A stretch of 64,000 nt of DNA. It comes from Bugula neritina (taxonomy: Eukaryota > Bryozoa > Gymnolaemata > Cheilostomatida > Bugulidae). Numbering within the stretch: the stretch's first letter is position 1; the number at the start of each line of letters is the position of its first letter. Below are positions 42,752-55,701 of the stretch, piece by piece. The notes under the pieces were generated by a model. The model was not told where the DNA came from. It was given only the letters and a program-made list of their open reading frames with translations, and made no database searches. Both the position numbers and the translations under genes were made by a program. The stretch lies in the NCBI GenBank assembly GCA_964035545.1, contig OZ037770.1, forward strand, positions 2,895,662 to 2,959,661, read 5' to 3'.

Positions 42752-44456
42752 GTGTGTTATAGAAATAGTATACTAGGGAATTACTAGGTTATTATAGAAA
42801 TAGTATACTAGGGAATTACTAGGTTATTATAGAAATAGTATACTAGGGAATTACTAGGTTATTATAGAAATAGTATACTAGGGAATTACTAGGTTATTAT
42901 AGAAATAATATACTAGGGAACTACTAGGTTATTATAGAAGTAGTATACTAGGGAATTATTAGGTTATTATAGAAGTAGTATACTAGGGAATTACTAGGTT
43001 ATTATAGAAATAGTATACTAGGGAATTACTAGGTTATTATAGAAATAGTATACTAGGGAATTACTAGGTTATTATAGAAATAGTATACTAGGGAATTACT
43101 AGGTTATTATAGAAATAGTATACTAGGGAATTACTAGGTTATTATAGAAATAGTATACTAGGGAATTGCTAGGTTATTATAGAAATAGTATAATAATGAA
43201 TTACTAGGTTATTATAGAAATAGTATACTAGGGAATTACTAGGTTATTATAGAAATAGTATACTAGGGAATTACTAGGTTATTATAGAAATAGTATACTA
43301 GGGAATTACTAGGTTATTATAGAAATAGTATACTAGGGAATTACTAGGTTATTATAGAAATAGTATACTAGGGAATTACTAGGTTATTATAAAAATAGTA
43401 TACTAGGGAATTACTAGGTTATTATAAAAATAGTATACTAGGGAATTACTAGGTTATTATAGAAATAGTATACTAGGGAATTACTAGATTATTATAGAAA
43501 TAGTTTACTAGGGAATTACTAGGTTATTATAGAAATAGTATACTAGGGAATTACTAGGTTATTATAGAAATAGTATACTAGGGAATTACTAGGTTATTAT
43601 AGAAATAGTATACTAGGGAATTACTAGGTTATTATAGAAATAGTATACTAGGGAATTACTAGGTTATTATAGAAATAGTATACTAGGGAATTACTAGGTT
43701 ATTATAGAAATAGTATACTAGGGAATTACTAGGTTATTATAGAAATAGTATACTAGAGAGTTACTAGGTTATTATAGAAATAGTATACTAGGGAATTACT
43801 AGGTTATTATAGAAATAGTATACTAGGGAATTACTAGGTTATTATAAAAATAGTATACTAGGGAATTACTAGGTTATTATAAAAATAGTATACTAGGGAA
43901 TTACTAGGTTATTATAGAAATAGTATACTAGGGAATTACTAGGTTATTATAGAAATAGTTTACTAGGGAATTACTAGGTTATTATAGAAATAGTATACTA
44001 GGGAATTACTAGGTTATTATAGAAATAGTATACTAGGGAATTACTAGGTTATTATAGAAATAGTATACTAGGGAATTACTAGGTTATTATAGAAATAGTA
44101 TACTAGGGAATTACTAGGTTATTATAGAAATAGTATACTAGGGAATTACTAGGTTATTATAGAAATAGTTTACTAGGGAATTACTAGGTTATTATAGAAA
44201 TAGTATACTAGGGAATTACTAGGTTATTATAGAAATAGTATACTAGGGAATTACTAGGTTATTATAGAAATAGTATACTAGGGAATTACTAGGTTATTAT
44301 AGAAATAGTATACTAGGGAATTACTAGGTTATTATAGAAATAGTATACTAGGGAATTACTAGGTTATTATAGAAATAGTATACTAGGGAATTACTAGGTT
44401 ATTATAGAAATAGTATACTAGAGAATTACTAGGTTATTATAGAAATAATAAACTAT
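42752..44456. repeat. 35-bp satellite, about 48 copies
   Basis: Unit AGGTTATTATAGAAATAGTA plus TACTAGGGAATTACT, head to tail with few scattered changes (AAAAATAG, TTTACTAG and GAATTGCT variants). Homogeneity points to recent expansion. Confidence 0.97.
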
Positions 44457-44851
44457 TAGGGAATTAAGTATAGAAACAGGTGAATGTAGTGGAAGACATG
44501 ACTCTACGACCCTCATTCTGCTATTAGTGTCTTATAACCTATTTATAGTGGCCATGAGATATACTATGAAGTGTGATTGTTACAGAGTCCACAACTCCCA
44601 ATTATTAAATGTCACTTTATTCATATAATTATAAATGACTATAAATACAAGTTAGGTTAGCTGCAGTACTCTATTAGCTAAAGGCAGCACTCGATATCAG
44701 TATGAAAGGTTTCTCTGACTATTGAGCTTCTCACAGTAGCTATGTTTTAGGAAGTTGGTTTTAGGGAAATTGATATATGCAGCGCAGAGTTGGGGGTCAA
44801 CGAGTGTAGTGTTTAAGGGTCTACAGCGTTTAGTCTAATATATGAGTTGGC
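44457..44851. other. Intergenic between satellite and candidate promoter
   Basis: Less AT-rich than its surroundings. No gene seen. Confidence 0.4.
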
Positions 44852-45030
44852 TTTATATAATAGGCTAAATCAGTGTTGCAGCTCCTGCACAACCCTGTAT
44901 GACCATCTGAGACTGCTGTCGTGACCTCACACCTCGGTAAGCTAATAGCTGACCTCTGACTCACCAGATACGCTGCCGGTTAGAAGACTGAGCCGAGGAG
45001 ACACTGCAGGCAGCAACAAGAATAATCAAG
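44852..45030 (+). promoter_or_regulatory. Candidate promoter and first exon ahead of array 2
   Basis: TTTATATA at 44852-44859, then about 30 bp on a G/C-richer stretch ending at a donor (CTCG/GTAAGC at 44937) and another (CAAG/GTAATT at 45031). It heads the second cassette array and might drive TPR gene copy 2, which lacks the promoter found before copy 1. Weak prediction. Confidence 0.3.
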
Positions 45031-45227
45031 GTAATTACTATCAACTTACAACATAATATATGCATACATGTATAACAGAGTGAATATATAGCAATTGACT
45101 GTACCATCATGTTAATTAAAATTGTACAATTGAGTTATAACAATTAACGACATCCTAATTCCTGCTATAACATAATTTACAATGTGTTTTTAAAATAACT
45201 GTGTGTAATTCTGCTGTTACTTCCAAG

Positions 45228-45443
45228 TCCCTACCAGAGAAGAGACACCTGCTAGCATTTGCCATCAGCCTGCCCTCAGCTTGCCCTCAGCCTGCCATTA
45301 GCCTGTCATTAGCCTGCCATCAGCACTTTACTATACGTAAGCTCTACCAGATAAATACTGGGACACAACACACCTGCTATCACCTGCCACAAAGTTGATC
45401 CTTCTTTAAGCTGACATACACAACCCTTCTGAACTACCTAGAA
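45228..45443 (+). other. Exon-like cassette 2.1 (long)
   Basis: Acceptor CTTCCAAG, three CACCTG, an inner GTAAGC donor at 45340 region and a final GTAAAC donor. The middle is a short CAGCCTGCC(A/C)T repeat. Confidence 0.4.
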
Positions 45444-45947
45444 GTAAACTTCCCCTTTGTAAGTTCTTAATTATACCTTCTGTGTAACTCTGTCAACTAT
45501 TACTCCAACTTCTCCAGTCATTTGGCTCAGAAAGCAAAGATTGATAGTTTGGGGAGACTTGATTGATTGTATTATATCCACCATTATTTATATAAAAGCT
45601 ATATATGTGCTGCTGCCACATGTTTACTGTACAACCTATTTCTAGTTGAATATATCAACACTATAAGCTCTCATCTACATTTACATTCCTCTCAGTGGAT
45701 CATATGGAGACTCATATAAAGTATCAAGTTGTGCTTGATGTTTGTGACAATTTTTGGTTTTGGTTTCATTTTCTACAACTGTTTCCAAAGGTCAAATAAA
45801 GAATCCATTCCCCTGAGGCTACTAATGAAAATGCAGCTATTGTTGAATAATTAGTCATACTTTCCCATTTTTAACTGAAAACTTATATATACTGTGGATT
45901 TTGAAGACAGTTTCATATAATGTGCTTCTTCTGCATGGTAATTCCAG

Positions 45948-46058
45948 ACACCACCCAAGTAAGAACACCTGCTAGCACTTGCCATTAGTACATTACCACA
46001 AAAACTTGCCTGCCACATCAGTAGCCAACCATAGACATGGTTTTCAACTACCTAAGAG
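45948..46058 (+). other. Exon-like cassette 2.2
   Basis: Acceptor AATTCCAG, start ACACCACCCAAGTA, one CACCTG. The donor AAGTGTC is weak. Confidence 0.4.
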
Positions 46059-46376
46059 CAAGTGTCTTATATCTTGAAATGAAAATATACTTAAAACAGA
46101 GATGTAGTCTCACAAATTTGCCTCCAATATTAATTCTTCTATTAAGAGATAATCATCTCTATTAAATATATATTTCACATATATTGAATGTATATAACCT
46201 ACATGTAACATATGTCATTTAAATGAACTAGTACCAGCTTAATTGTTTACTTTCAATAATTCATTTATATTTAAATCTAATTTTACAAGATAAACTAACG
46301 TACTGTTTCTATTTTTAGCGTACTGTTTCTATCTTTAGCGTTGGATATTGAAAAAAAACAACAATTTGTTCTGTAG

Positions 46377-46471
46377 GCAATATAACCACAACACAACTCA
46401 CCTGCTGCCACCTGCTACAAAGTTATTCACTACATGAGCTGACACACACAATCCTTGTTGACTAACACAAA
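46377..46471 (+). other. Exon-like cassette 2.3
   Basis: Acceptor TTCTGTAG, two CACCTG, donor GTAAGT. Confidence 0.5.
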
Positions 46472-46754
46472 GTAAGTTTATACTCTCTCTTGAAACTGAG
46501 AAGTTAAATGTTCGATACTTTGACTGTATTAACCAACAGCGTTTGATTAATCAATGCATAGAAAACTGCTAAAAGAATCCTTGACACACTTTACTTGTGC
46601 TGTATTAAAATATTCTTATATATATATTAGTTTTCATCTACATACTGTTTTAAGATTGTATGCCTAACATTTTGCTTGCGTGCAGTTGTAATTTTAATAT
46701 AATAGCAGTTGCTACAGTAGCAGCATGTCACATTTAGGTTTTATCATTATTTAG

Positions 46755-46840
46755 ACAATATACCACAACATAACACACCTGCTATCACCTGTCACAAAGT
46801 TGGTCTCTACATGAGCTGCCATAGACCCACCTACCAAAAA
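46755..46840 (+). other. Exon-like cassette 2.4
   Basis: Acceptor TTATTTAG, two CACCTG, donor GTAAGT. Confidence 0.5.
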
Positions 46841-47275
46841 GTAAGTTTCTATCTTTTAAAAGTTAATTTTATTACCTGATAATATTGCACCTATATTGTT
46901 AACGTTTTAAAGTTCACTGGGTAGCTGGCTTGGAACTTCATTTGCACTGATTGCAATAAGACTATGTTTGTAGTTAGAATTTTTACAACTTAACATACAT
47001 GTAAAATATGATACTTGGGATGAATTATAGTTGTAATTTACATAGCAGCTTATGTTATCTGGTAAGATAAAATAAAATTAATATCAAAGTTATCTTTAGA
47101 ATTAAACTAAAACATAAACTTTCTAAAGATTTCACTAATATATAATCATCAGATTTGCTTAGTGTAATATGTTATATTTGTATTGTGCTATCTATATTCA
47201 CTAAGTACAATCACTATTAGAGTCACTTTTATACTCACAACTCATGAAGAATAAAGACAATAACATGTTCTTTAG

Positions 47276-47367
47276 GCACTATCACAATATAGACTCTGCT
47301 CTTGCTACAAATTCCTCACATACACCACTGCCATCTAAACTGCACACACCTCTTCCAGCACCTCAAG
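47276..47367 (+). other. Exon-like cassette 2.5 (divergent)
   Basis: Acceptor TTCTTTAG, donor AAG/GTAAGC, no intact CACCTG (CACCTC instead). The splice-like ends outlast the core motif. Confidence 0.45.
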
Positions 47368-47450
47368 GTAAGCTTGCTTTTTCTGAATAAAGTTGGTAAT
47401 AGCAAACGTTTAGAGTTTTGCTATTCATTTTGTCTTTTTTTGTATTACAG

Positions 47451-47519
47451 CACCACAATACACCTGCTATCACCTGTCACACTACCTGAGCTGATACTGG
47501 ATATCCTTCTCAAATATCT
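47451..47519 (+). other. Exon-like cassette 2.6
   Basis: Acceptor TTGTATTACAG, two CACCTG, donor GTAATA. Its 3' part matches 49954-50113. Confidence 0.45.
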
Positions 47520-47687
47520 GTAATAAGTAGGTTTTCTATGCATTAAAAGTGAAGTTTTTAATGACATAAAATAATCCAAAGCCTTCAAAATTTCTAAGCA
47601 ATGTTGATTAGTTATAATTAGTTTCTTAACCAAAATACTGCAAAATCTCAGCATTATTTTATTCTTATTTATTATTTGTTCATTTAG

Positions 47688-47772
47688 ACACTACCACAAC
47701 AGAACTCACCTGCTAGCACCTGTCACAAAGTTACTCACTGCCTAAAATAAACAGACCATCAATTACACAGAG
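47688..47772 (+). other. Exon-like cassette 2.7
   Basis: Acceptor CATTTAG, start ACACTACCACAACAGAA, two CACCTG, donor AG/GTAAGT (full consensus). Confidence 0.5.
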
Positions 47773-48375
47773 GTAAGTTATCTCTTTTAAAACTGAAGTT
47801 TTCCTCTAATAATAATTTTCAAAATAATATAATGGTTATTATTTTATATTAAGATGAGTAAAGTATTTATCATGTTCATTTGCATTTATTTTATTATATT
47901 TACTAGTTCACTCAGTTGTCAATCAATTAAAATAAGTTTGGTGAATTTCAATCCAGTGAAGATGTTCGAAAATAATTTTAATGGACAAGTTATTTTATGT
48001 TTGAAAAAAAACATCTATAGAACTGATATTGACCTACTTTTTAACACCATTTTATGTCTTATTTGATACTTATCAGTAAATATAAATATTAGAGTTGAGT
48101 TGAAGAGGGCGTTACCAAAAATTAACTTTGTCTTCAAATTTTGCGGTGAAAATGAAATCTCTTACTTAACTTACCAGCGTTATTCAAAAATAAATTCACA
48201 CACTTGTCAACACCTGTCAAAAATCTGTAATATGCAGGTTTATTGAACAACTTTTCACTGATCGGTTTTTATTTTACCTAATATCAAATACAATACATTT
48301 CTATAGCTGTTTGACTAACATCTCACAATTTTAATTTAAATAAGACTAAATGCAAGCTTATGCTACTATTTGTAG

Positions 48376-48553
48376 ACCACACCACTCAAGCAGAAGACAT
48401 CTGCTAGCGCCTATCATACACCCTTTTCTACAAAAGACTGCCTGTCACAGCCTCACCATACACATACTTGCTAAAGCAACAAGACACACCTGCTATCACC
48501 TGTCACACAGCCTCTCACTGCCAATAAAAAGTCACTATTTATACTTTCTAAAA
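48376..48553 (+). other. Exon-like cassette 2.8 (long)
   Basis: 178 bp, acceptor TTTGTAG, CACAGCCTCACCAT middle, two CACCTG, donor GTAAGC. Confidence 0.5.
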
Positions 48554-48779
48554 GTAAGCTTCCGTTTCTTAAAAATATAACTTCTATGGTTAAAAAGTTT
48601 AAAATGCACGCAAATATTTCTAAAATCAATACCTTAGATTAGATAAACATATCCTCCATAATTGTAGTGTTTGTCAAGTGGAATATTTTGTTATCCGCAT
48701 GGCTAATCAATATTAAAATATTTTTATTATCACTTAATACTTTAGAAGTTAAACCTAGATATTAATTTATATTATTTCA

Positions 48780-49005
48780 GGTAATAATGGCACATGTAGT
48801 ATAATGGCACAAATGGAAAAGTTAGTAAAACTGGCGCACCCATATTTAATCTGTCCAACCCAAAACGCCAAAACTCTAACATTGAAAATCTGCCAATTTA
48901 TCCATGTTAACACCTATTTTACCATCACTATCTGTGCTATTACCACCTCTGGTATTTTTGCTGTTCAATTTTACTTGTGATATTGTTACCTGTGCCACTT
49001 TTGCC
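48780..49005. mobile_element. MITE-like repeat, third copy of GGTAAnAATGGCACA family
   Basis: Left end GGTAATAATGGCACA, right end GTGCCACTTTTGCC inverted. The inner part is inverted relative to the copy at 1919. Confidence 0.5.
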
Positions 49006-49133
49006 AGACACCTTTATCAGTTAATATAAATATTAGAGTTGAGATAAAGTGGGTGTTACCAGAGTTTAGACTTTGTATTAAAATTTTATGGTGACATGAG
49101 ATAAACTCTCATAGAGTTGATAGACATTATTCA

Positions 49134-49733
49134 GCTGCCATCACACACCTGCCAACACCTGCCAGCACACACCGGCTAACACCTGCCAGCACACACCTGC
49201 TAACACCTCCCAGCACACACCTGCTAACACCTCCCAACACACACCTGCTAACACCTGCCAACACACACCTGCTAACACCTGCCAACACACACCTACTAAC
49301 ACCTGCCAACACACATCTTCTACCACCTGCCAATACACACTTGCTAACACCTGCCAAGACACACTTGCTAACACCTGCCAGCACACACCTGCTAACACCT
49401 CCCAACACACACCTGCTAACACCTGCCAACACACACCTGCTAACACCTGCCAACACACACCTACTAACACCTGCCAACACACATCTTCTACCACCTGCCA
49501 ATACATACTTGCTAACACCTGCCAACACACACCTGCTATCACCTACCAAAACATACATGTTAACACCTGCTAATATCTGCCAACACAACACTTTCCAACA
49601 CACACCTGCTAATACCTGCTAATACCTGCCAACACATACCTGCTAATACCTGCCAACACATACCTGCTAACACCTGCTAACACACACCTGCTAACACCTG
49701 CCAACACACACCTGCTAACACCTGCCACAAATG
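49134..49733. repeat. Minisatellite grown from the cassette core
   Basis: About 24 units of CACACCTGCTAACACCTGCC plus AA or AG. The unit is the CACCTGCTAnCACCTG core itself. Inside is a larger repeat: two blocks near 49225-49520 carry the same succession of variants. Confidence 0.9.
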
Positions 49734-49953
49734 TTATCTCATATGTTCATACCTTCATCCTACACAACTATAATTCAAGTTATATGTTGTCAGCATATAT
49801 ATGCTATAACTTTATTAAAGCAACCGCATTGTTTATATTCAACTTGTTGGTATAGATTTAATTTTGCATGTGATTTTTAAATATGAGTTTGTTAGCTATT
49901 ATTTATAGTATTTTTGTGAAAATTACTGTATGTAATTCTACTGCTACTTTTAG

Positions 49954-50113
49954 GCACCACCCACATAGAGGACACCTGTTATCACCTGCCATCAGCACAT
50001 TGCTACAAGGTCCTGCCTGTCACAGCCTCACCATATATATACAGCACCACAATACACCTGCTATCTTCTGTCACACTACCATAGCTAATATTGGATATCC
50101 TCCTCAAATACCT
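49954..50113 (+). other. Exon-like cassette 2.9 (long)
   Basis: Acceptor CTACTTTTAG, three CACCTG, CACAGCCTCACCAT middle, donor GTAAGT. Confidence 0.5.
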
Positions 50114-50397
50114 GTAAGTAGGTTTTCTAAGTCAAGATTTTCATAATCAATACCTTCAAAAATTTCTCACCGAAGTTGAATATTTAATTAAAATGAAGCA
50201 TAGATTTATGAGGGTTTGTAGTGTTGAAATGTTTTACCCTTTAGAAAAAATTGAGTTGAAAAAGGTGACTCGCTACATTTGTTTTGAAGAAGCAATTTAA
50301 ACTGGCATACAGAATTTTCTAATTGTCCATTTGGGAATTGCCTTTTTTCGAAATAGGCGTTTTTCAATTGTCATTTGCGAAATGTCGTGTCACCTAG

Positions 50398-50630
50398 CCC
50401 CCTGTTCACACATAACAGCAAATATCCGCCATCTTTGTTAACATCGAGTACGATTCGGCGTCGATCAAGCAGGGCTTGATTCAAAATTAACTCCATTATG
50501 GTTGATCAAAACTCAACGTCATGTGTTGTGCCTTACAGCAATGTGTGAACGCCTGTTGACAAAATGTAACAGTGGCGCCATTTTGTTTGTTCTGGTACGG
50601 CGTACGGTGCGGCAATGTGTGAACAGGGGG
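50398..50630. mobile_element. MITE with CCCCCTGTTCACACAT inverted ends
   Basis: 233 bp; the left end CCCCCTGTTCACACAT is exactly inverted at the right. Clearly more GC-rich than the flanks. Fragments near 2549 and 2774. Superfamily not assigned. Confidence 0.75.
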
Positions 50631-50864
50631 TAAAAATAAATGCAGTCCTTGAACTCATTTTTCTGATGAATATTTTATTAGTTTGAAGTAACATATCCTT
50701 TGGTTGCTGGCTCTGTTAATAATACTGTAGACTAACTGGTAGCTGCTATGAAAGCATGACCTTCTTGTTTGTTGATTTAATTACTCAATCTTTACCTTGT
50801 TGGCATACTGATTTATAAAATGATTTGTAAAAATAAATTCATGTAACTCTACTGCTACTTTTAG

Positions 50865-51037
50865 ACACCACCCAACTAGAAGACACCTGTCAGCATCTGT
50901 CACCAGCACAATACTGCCAAAGTCTACCTGTCACAGCCTCACCATATATATACAGCATCACAACACACCTGCTATCACCTGCCACAAAGTTGACTCTACC
51001 TCAGTTGACATAGACCATCCTCCTTCATTAATTTGAA
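50865..51037 (+). other. Exon-like cassette 2.10 (long)
   Basis: 173 bp, acceptor CTACTTTTAG, three CACCTG, donor GTAAGT. The 3' half corresponds to 5389-5479 in copy 1. Confidence 0.5.
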
Positions 51038-51345
51038 GTAAGTTTCTGATTTTATTCTAATTATAAAATTTCACAGCTTAGTCAATTGAATTTTGCAATT
51101 ACTTTGAAGCAAAAGAAATTAGAAAAACTCAAATATAAAACTATTTTAACAGATTAATAAAATTGCAGCATTAACCTTTATTTAGTTTGAGTTTAGATAA
51201 CTTTACTTTGTGCTGCACGTTTTGCTGCTATTTTGTTTTCTAGTAACTAGTTACGTTTTTGTTGCAAGTTACTTTTATAAAGAAAGCCATCTTTTACCAA
51301 ATTATATGTAATTTCTCATAATCTAAACATCATTCTACTATTTAG

Positions 51346-51432
51346 ACACTATATCACAACAGAACCTACCTGCTCCCACCTGTCACAAAGTATATGACTG
51401 CCTGGCAAACAACACAGCTCTTCAAATATTCA
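51346..51432 (+). other. Exon-like cassette 2.11 (type B)
   Basis: 87 bp, acceptor TATTTAG, donor GTAAGT. Nearly identical to 5892-5978. Confidence 0.5.
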
Positions 51433-51707
51433 GTAAGTTTCTCTCTTTTGATAGTGTAATATCTAACAATAAAAGGTTACCATCTAGTTAGTAATGTGAT
51501 TTTCCTTTTTGAGATGACTAAAATATGCATCAGGTTTATTTAGAAACTGCACAGATCAACAATAAAATGTAAGAAAGTGAGAAAGGCTAGAAAAAAAAAT
51601 TGTTACCATTTGAATTTATTACTTTTTCTTAAGAAGTTGAAAAACTATGTATCTCTTTGCAGAAAGATGTATAATAACTTACTCGCTTATCTTGTAGAGA
51701 ATAAGTA

Positions 51708-54700
51708 ATGGAGAGCTATAGAGACATTGGGAAGTTGGATGAGTTGACAGAGAAATACCAGAATGAGGCAAGAGATTCAAAGGGTGACTGGGTACCTTAC
51801 CTTAAGGTGTGTATAGGTGACTGATTAATTTACATACTTAATACTTGCTACTTGTGATAGGCATGTATAATGAATATAATGAATACTGTGGTATTGTATT
51901 TAGGCTCATGGGTTGGCCAACAGATGTCTTGCCAGAGAATGGACCGCAGAAAGACAGCGTAAAGTCTATGATATAGAAGAAAGCTGGTACAAAGGTAGGC
52001 ATCCACTTACATATGAGGAACATGAGCAGCAAACAACCAAACACTTACAGCTACTCAGAGAGTACAGAGATGAAACTAAATATGACTTTAAATCTATTGA
52101 TACAAAGCACTTAAACCTTGACAGTTACCCTTCAAAGGATCAACTGTCTTTCTTTTCTGATACTGTATTTAAACTAAGTCAGAAATGTAGTAACCAATTG
52201 ATTTCAGTCTGTGCGTCCATTATGCAGTCAAGTGTTGATAATCTTAGTAAGTCAGGTTTGGAGGTTCCTTGTTCTTTTGCTGTGATTGCATTGGGTTCTG
52301 TTGCTCGTGGTACAGCCACTCCTTACTCTGACTTAGAATATGCCTTCATTGTGGAGTCTGACAGTCACATGGACTACTTTACTAAATTAGCTGTTGATAG
52401 TTACTTTAGGATAGGGAACATGGGGGAATCTCCCTTGAAAACCTTTGATATTACTGAGATAGACAAGTCCTACAATGATGATGTGACTGTTGGGTTTCAC
52501 ATTGATGGCATATCAAAGAAAGCAGGGAATATCCCTACTGGAAGGGGTGATGGTGCTAAGAACTTGATCTTGATGCCAGATCAGTTAACCTGTGTGTATA
52601 GGGAAGCGTTGTGTTCACCTGCTAGTGACACAGCAGATATTGGTGACATTCTCTCTTCTTCAGTGTTGGTTTATTCCCACAAAAGTGGTGATGCTCTTTT
52701 TGAAACGGTGAAAGAAAATTTTCATAAAATCTTAGCAGAAGAAAGCTCAAGCGCATTGCTAATAAAAAAGCGATTAGCAGTGTTGGGAAATGATGTGAAT
52801 ACGTATAACTTTCAACCTAGTTTTGAGTCTTTTGGGCCTCCAGACAACACCCAGCTTAAAGTAAAGTCTGAATTATTTCGCTACCCAACACTTTTAGTTG
52901 ATCATCTGCGACTGCTCTTAGCTTTCTCTGAAACAAAACCTAGGGCGGTAATTGAGAAACTGAAAGAGTGTGGGTTTATAGATGATGCACAATGTTTCAG
53001 ACTAAACTTAGTATCAGCTTTAGCGATATACATAAGGACAGCAGCTTGTATTCAGCTACAATCTCAACAAGATAAATTTTCACTGTATCCTGCAGCAAAA
53101 TCAAACAGAAAAGTTTACTGCTTATTGCCTGATATTTTCATCCTGATGATCTACACAATTATCCCCTTCAAATTATGTATTGCCAAAAATTTGGTTTCAC
53201 TAACTAGCTTTGACACAACAGATAAGGTTGATGTAATGAAGGGGTTAGTAAGCAATTTAAATGTGCAGAGTTCATCTTTTATGGTAAAAGCTGAAGCTGA
53301 GTATTTCTGTGGATCCTATGAACAGGCAATAAAAACTATTAAAACCAACTGTGGTGAAGGAATATTTGCTGAGAGACCGGATTCATTTGCAAAGACTGTA
53401 AAAAGAATTGTCAAGCAAAACAAATCAGAAACATCAAGGTTATTAAATAGTGGCTCAAAGGAAGTAAAAACTTCTCAGCAACTGGTTGAACTGGCAGCCT
53501 ATTTGTTATACTCTTCACAAAATTTCCAGCTTTCTTTAAAATATTTTACTTGGCTAGCGGAAAATTCTAAAGAAACTTCAATTGATGTGTTGAAGTGGAA
53601 GATTTTGGCCATAGATTGTGCTAACAAACTTCACAACTATACGAATGCATTTTCACTGCTTGGAGATGTTTATTCTACTCTAAAGACTCAGTTTAACATG
53701 AGTAGAGGAGAAACTCCGTTCAGGTTTGTACAAAAAATGTCTACAAGCTGGAAAATTCCAGATGAAGACAAGCGATGGTGTGAAATTACTGCACAAGCTT
53801 TCAGAGTCCTCAGTGAAGCATGTAAAAACACAAAAAACTACATACAAGCAGAGGAAATGGCTAATATTGCGCTCACAGTTTTTGACAGACTGCACTCAGT
53901 TGACAAACAGGAAAGACTTGATAGCCATTACATTGAGCTGATAGTATCATTAGCTTTAATACATTCAGAGAAAGGAGAGCATGAGAGAGGTATTCAGTAT
54001 CTGAATCACTACCTTGATGAGTTGATAAAGCTCCACACTGACTGTGTTGATCACCCAGATGTTGCAATACTACTGAGAGGGTTGGGACTAATCTATGAAA
54101 ATATTGAAGACTCTGAAATGTCCTTGCATTTCTATAGCAGAGCTTTGTCTATGACAGAGAACCTGCACACCACAACTCATCATGGCAGTGTTGCTCAGTG
54201 TTATAGAGATGTGGCAGCTCTGGAAGTCAAAAGGTCAAACTATGATGCAGCACTGAAGAATTATCAAACAGCTAGACACATATATGATAGCATAGAAGCA
54301 GGCAATCATGAAAAAGCTAGTCTACTGGTAGAAGTGGGACTCCTTTACAGTCTTATGGGGGATTATGACTCGGCCCTTTCAAGTCTCAAATCAGCTCTTC
54401 AGATTTCACAGGCTACAGCAGAGACCACCCACATAGACATTGCAGACATACACTCTGCTTATGGTAGAGTATATAGTGAGATGGGAAAGGAAAAGCTTGC
54501 ACTCAAAAATCATGCAATGGCTTTAGAAATGACTAAAAACATATTTAATGAGATAAAGGACATCCCAATACTGGCCCAACTTCATGGAGAAATGGGGAAG
54601 TTTTCTATAGACTTAGGTACTAAGGCTAGACAATTGAATATAGAAAGAGCTAGCAGAGAGGTAAAAAGTGTTCATCCTGATATAGCCTCATGTTATCTTC

Positions 54701-55701
54701 AAGTTGGTAGAGTGTATGAAGATATGTGTCTTTATGATCAGGCCCTGCTTTATATGAACAGGTCATGTGACATGTATATTGCTGTACGTGGGAAGACAAA
54801 TCATGTAGACTTAGCTACTGCTTATGGTGAGCTTGGTAGTGTGTATGACAGCATGGGTGAATATAGCAAGGCACTAGAATACCATACTAAGTCATTAGAT
54901 ATGAAGCTAGCTGTCTATGGCAGTGAGGCTACACATGCACACATTGCTACTTCATATAACAATATTGGTCTTGTGTATGACAGCATGGGTGAATATAGCA
55001 AGGCACTAGAATACCATACTAAGTCATTAGATATGAAGCTAGCTGTCTATGGCAGTGAGGCTACACATGCAGGCATTGCTATTTCATATAGCAATATTGG
55101 TAGTGTGTATGACAACATGGGTGAATATAGCAAGGCACTAGAATACCATACTAAGTCATTAGATATGAGGCTAGCTGTGTATGGCAGTGAGGCTACACAT
55201 GCACACATTGCTATTTCTTATAACAATATTGGTCTTGTGTATCACAACATGGGTGGATATAGCAAGGCACTAGAATACCATACTAAGTCATTAGATATGT
55301 ACATAGCTGTCTATGGCAGTGAGGCTACACATGCACACATTGCTACTTCATATAGCAATATTGGTATTGTGTATGACAGCATGGGTGAATATAGCAAGGC
55401 ACTAGAATACTATACTAAGTCATTAGATATGCGGCTAGCTGTCTATGGCAGTGAGGCTACACATGCACACATTGCTACTTCTTATAGCAATATTGGTATT
55501 GTGTATAACAACTTGGGTGAATATAGCAAGGCACTAGAATACTATACTAAGTCATTAGATATGAAGCTAGTGGTCTATGGCAGTGAGGCTACACATCCTC
55601 ACATTGCTAGTTCTTATAAAAACATCAGTATTGTATATAAGAAAATGGGTGAATATGGAAAAGCACAAGAGTACCAGCTGAAAGCAGATGCTATAAGCTG
55701 A
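51708..55701 (+). CDS. NTase-like / tetratricopeptide-repeat protein, copy 2
   Basis: Exons 51708-51806 and 51904-55701 join in phase 0, giving 1298 residues, with the same start and intron position as copy 1. The GSVARG...SDLE motif is unchanged. Scattered substitutions elsewhere (for example EFTKE to EWTAE early in exon 2) without any frame lesion suggest both genes are under constraint. Six 44-residue YGSEATH units instead of eight account for the whole length difference. Upstream, the TATA/CCAAT segment of copy 1 is absent and cassette 51346-51432 is the nearest exon-like element. Role unknown, as for copy 1. Confidence 0.85.

Larger units (their letters stand above)
45228..51432 (+). repeat. 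Array 2 of eleven exon-like CACCTG cassettes
   Basis: Blocks at 45228-45443, 45948-46058, 46377-46471, 46755-46840, 47276-47367, 47451-47519, 47688-47772, 48376-48553, 49954-50113, 50865-51037 and 51346-51432, all on the plus strand ahead of TPR gene copy 2. Spacing is 0.2-1.4 kb. Nearly all have a T-rich AG start and a GTAAGT-like end, while the sequence between blocks differs freely. That pattern is expected of exons or of a repeat family with conserved ends. Confidence 0.6.

Noticed and set aside
42752-44456. Possible CRISPR array
   Set aside because: The 35-bp units are contiguous without unique spacers, so this is a satellite in a eukaryotic genome.
49127-49603. Cys/Val/Leu-rich repetitive frames on both strands
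   Set aside because: Translations of the CACCTG minisatellite.
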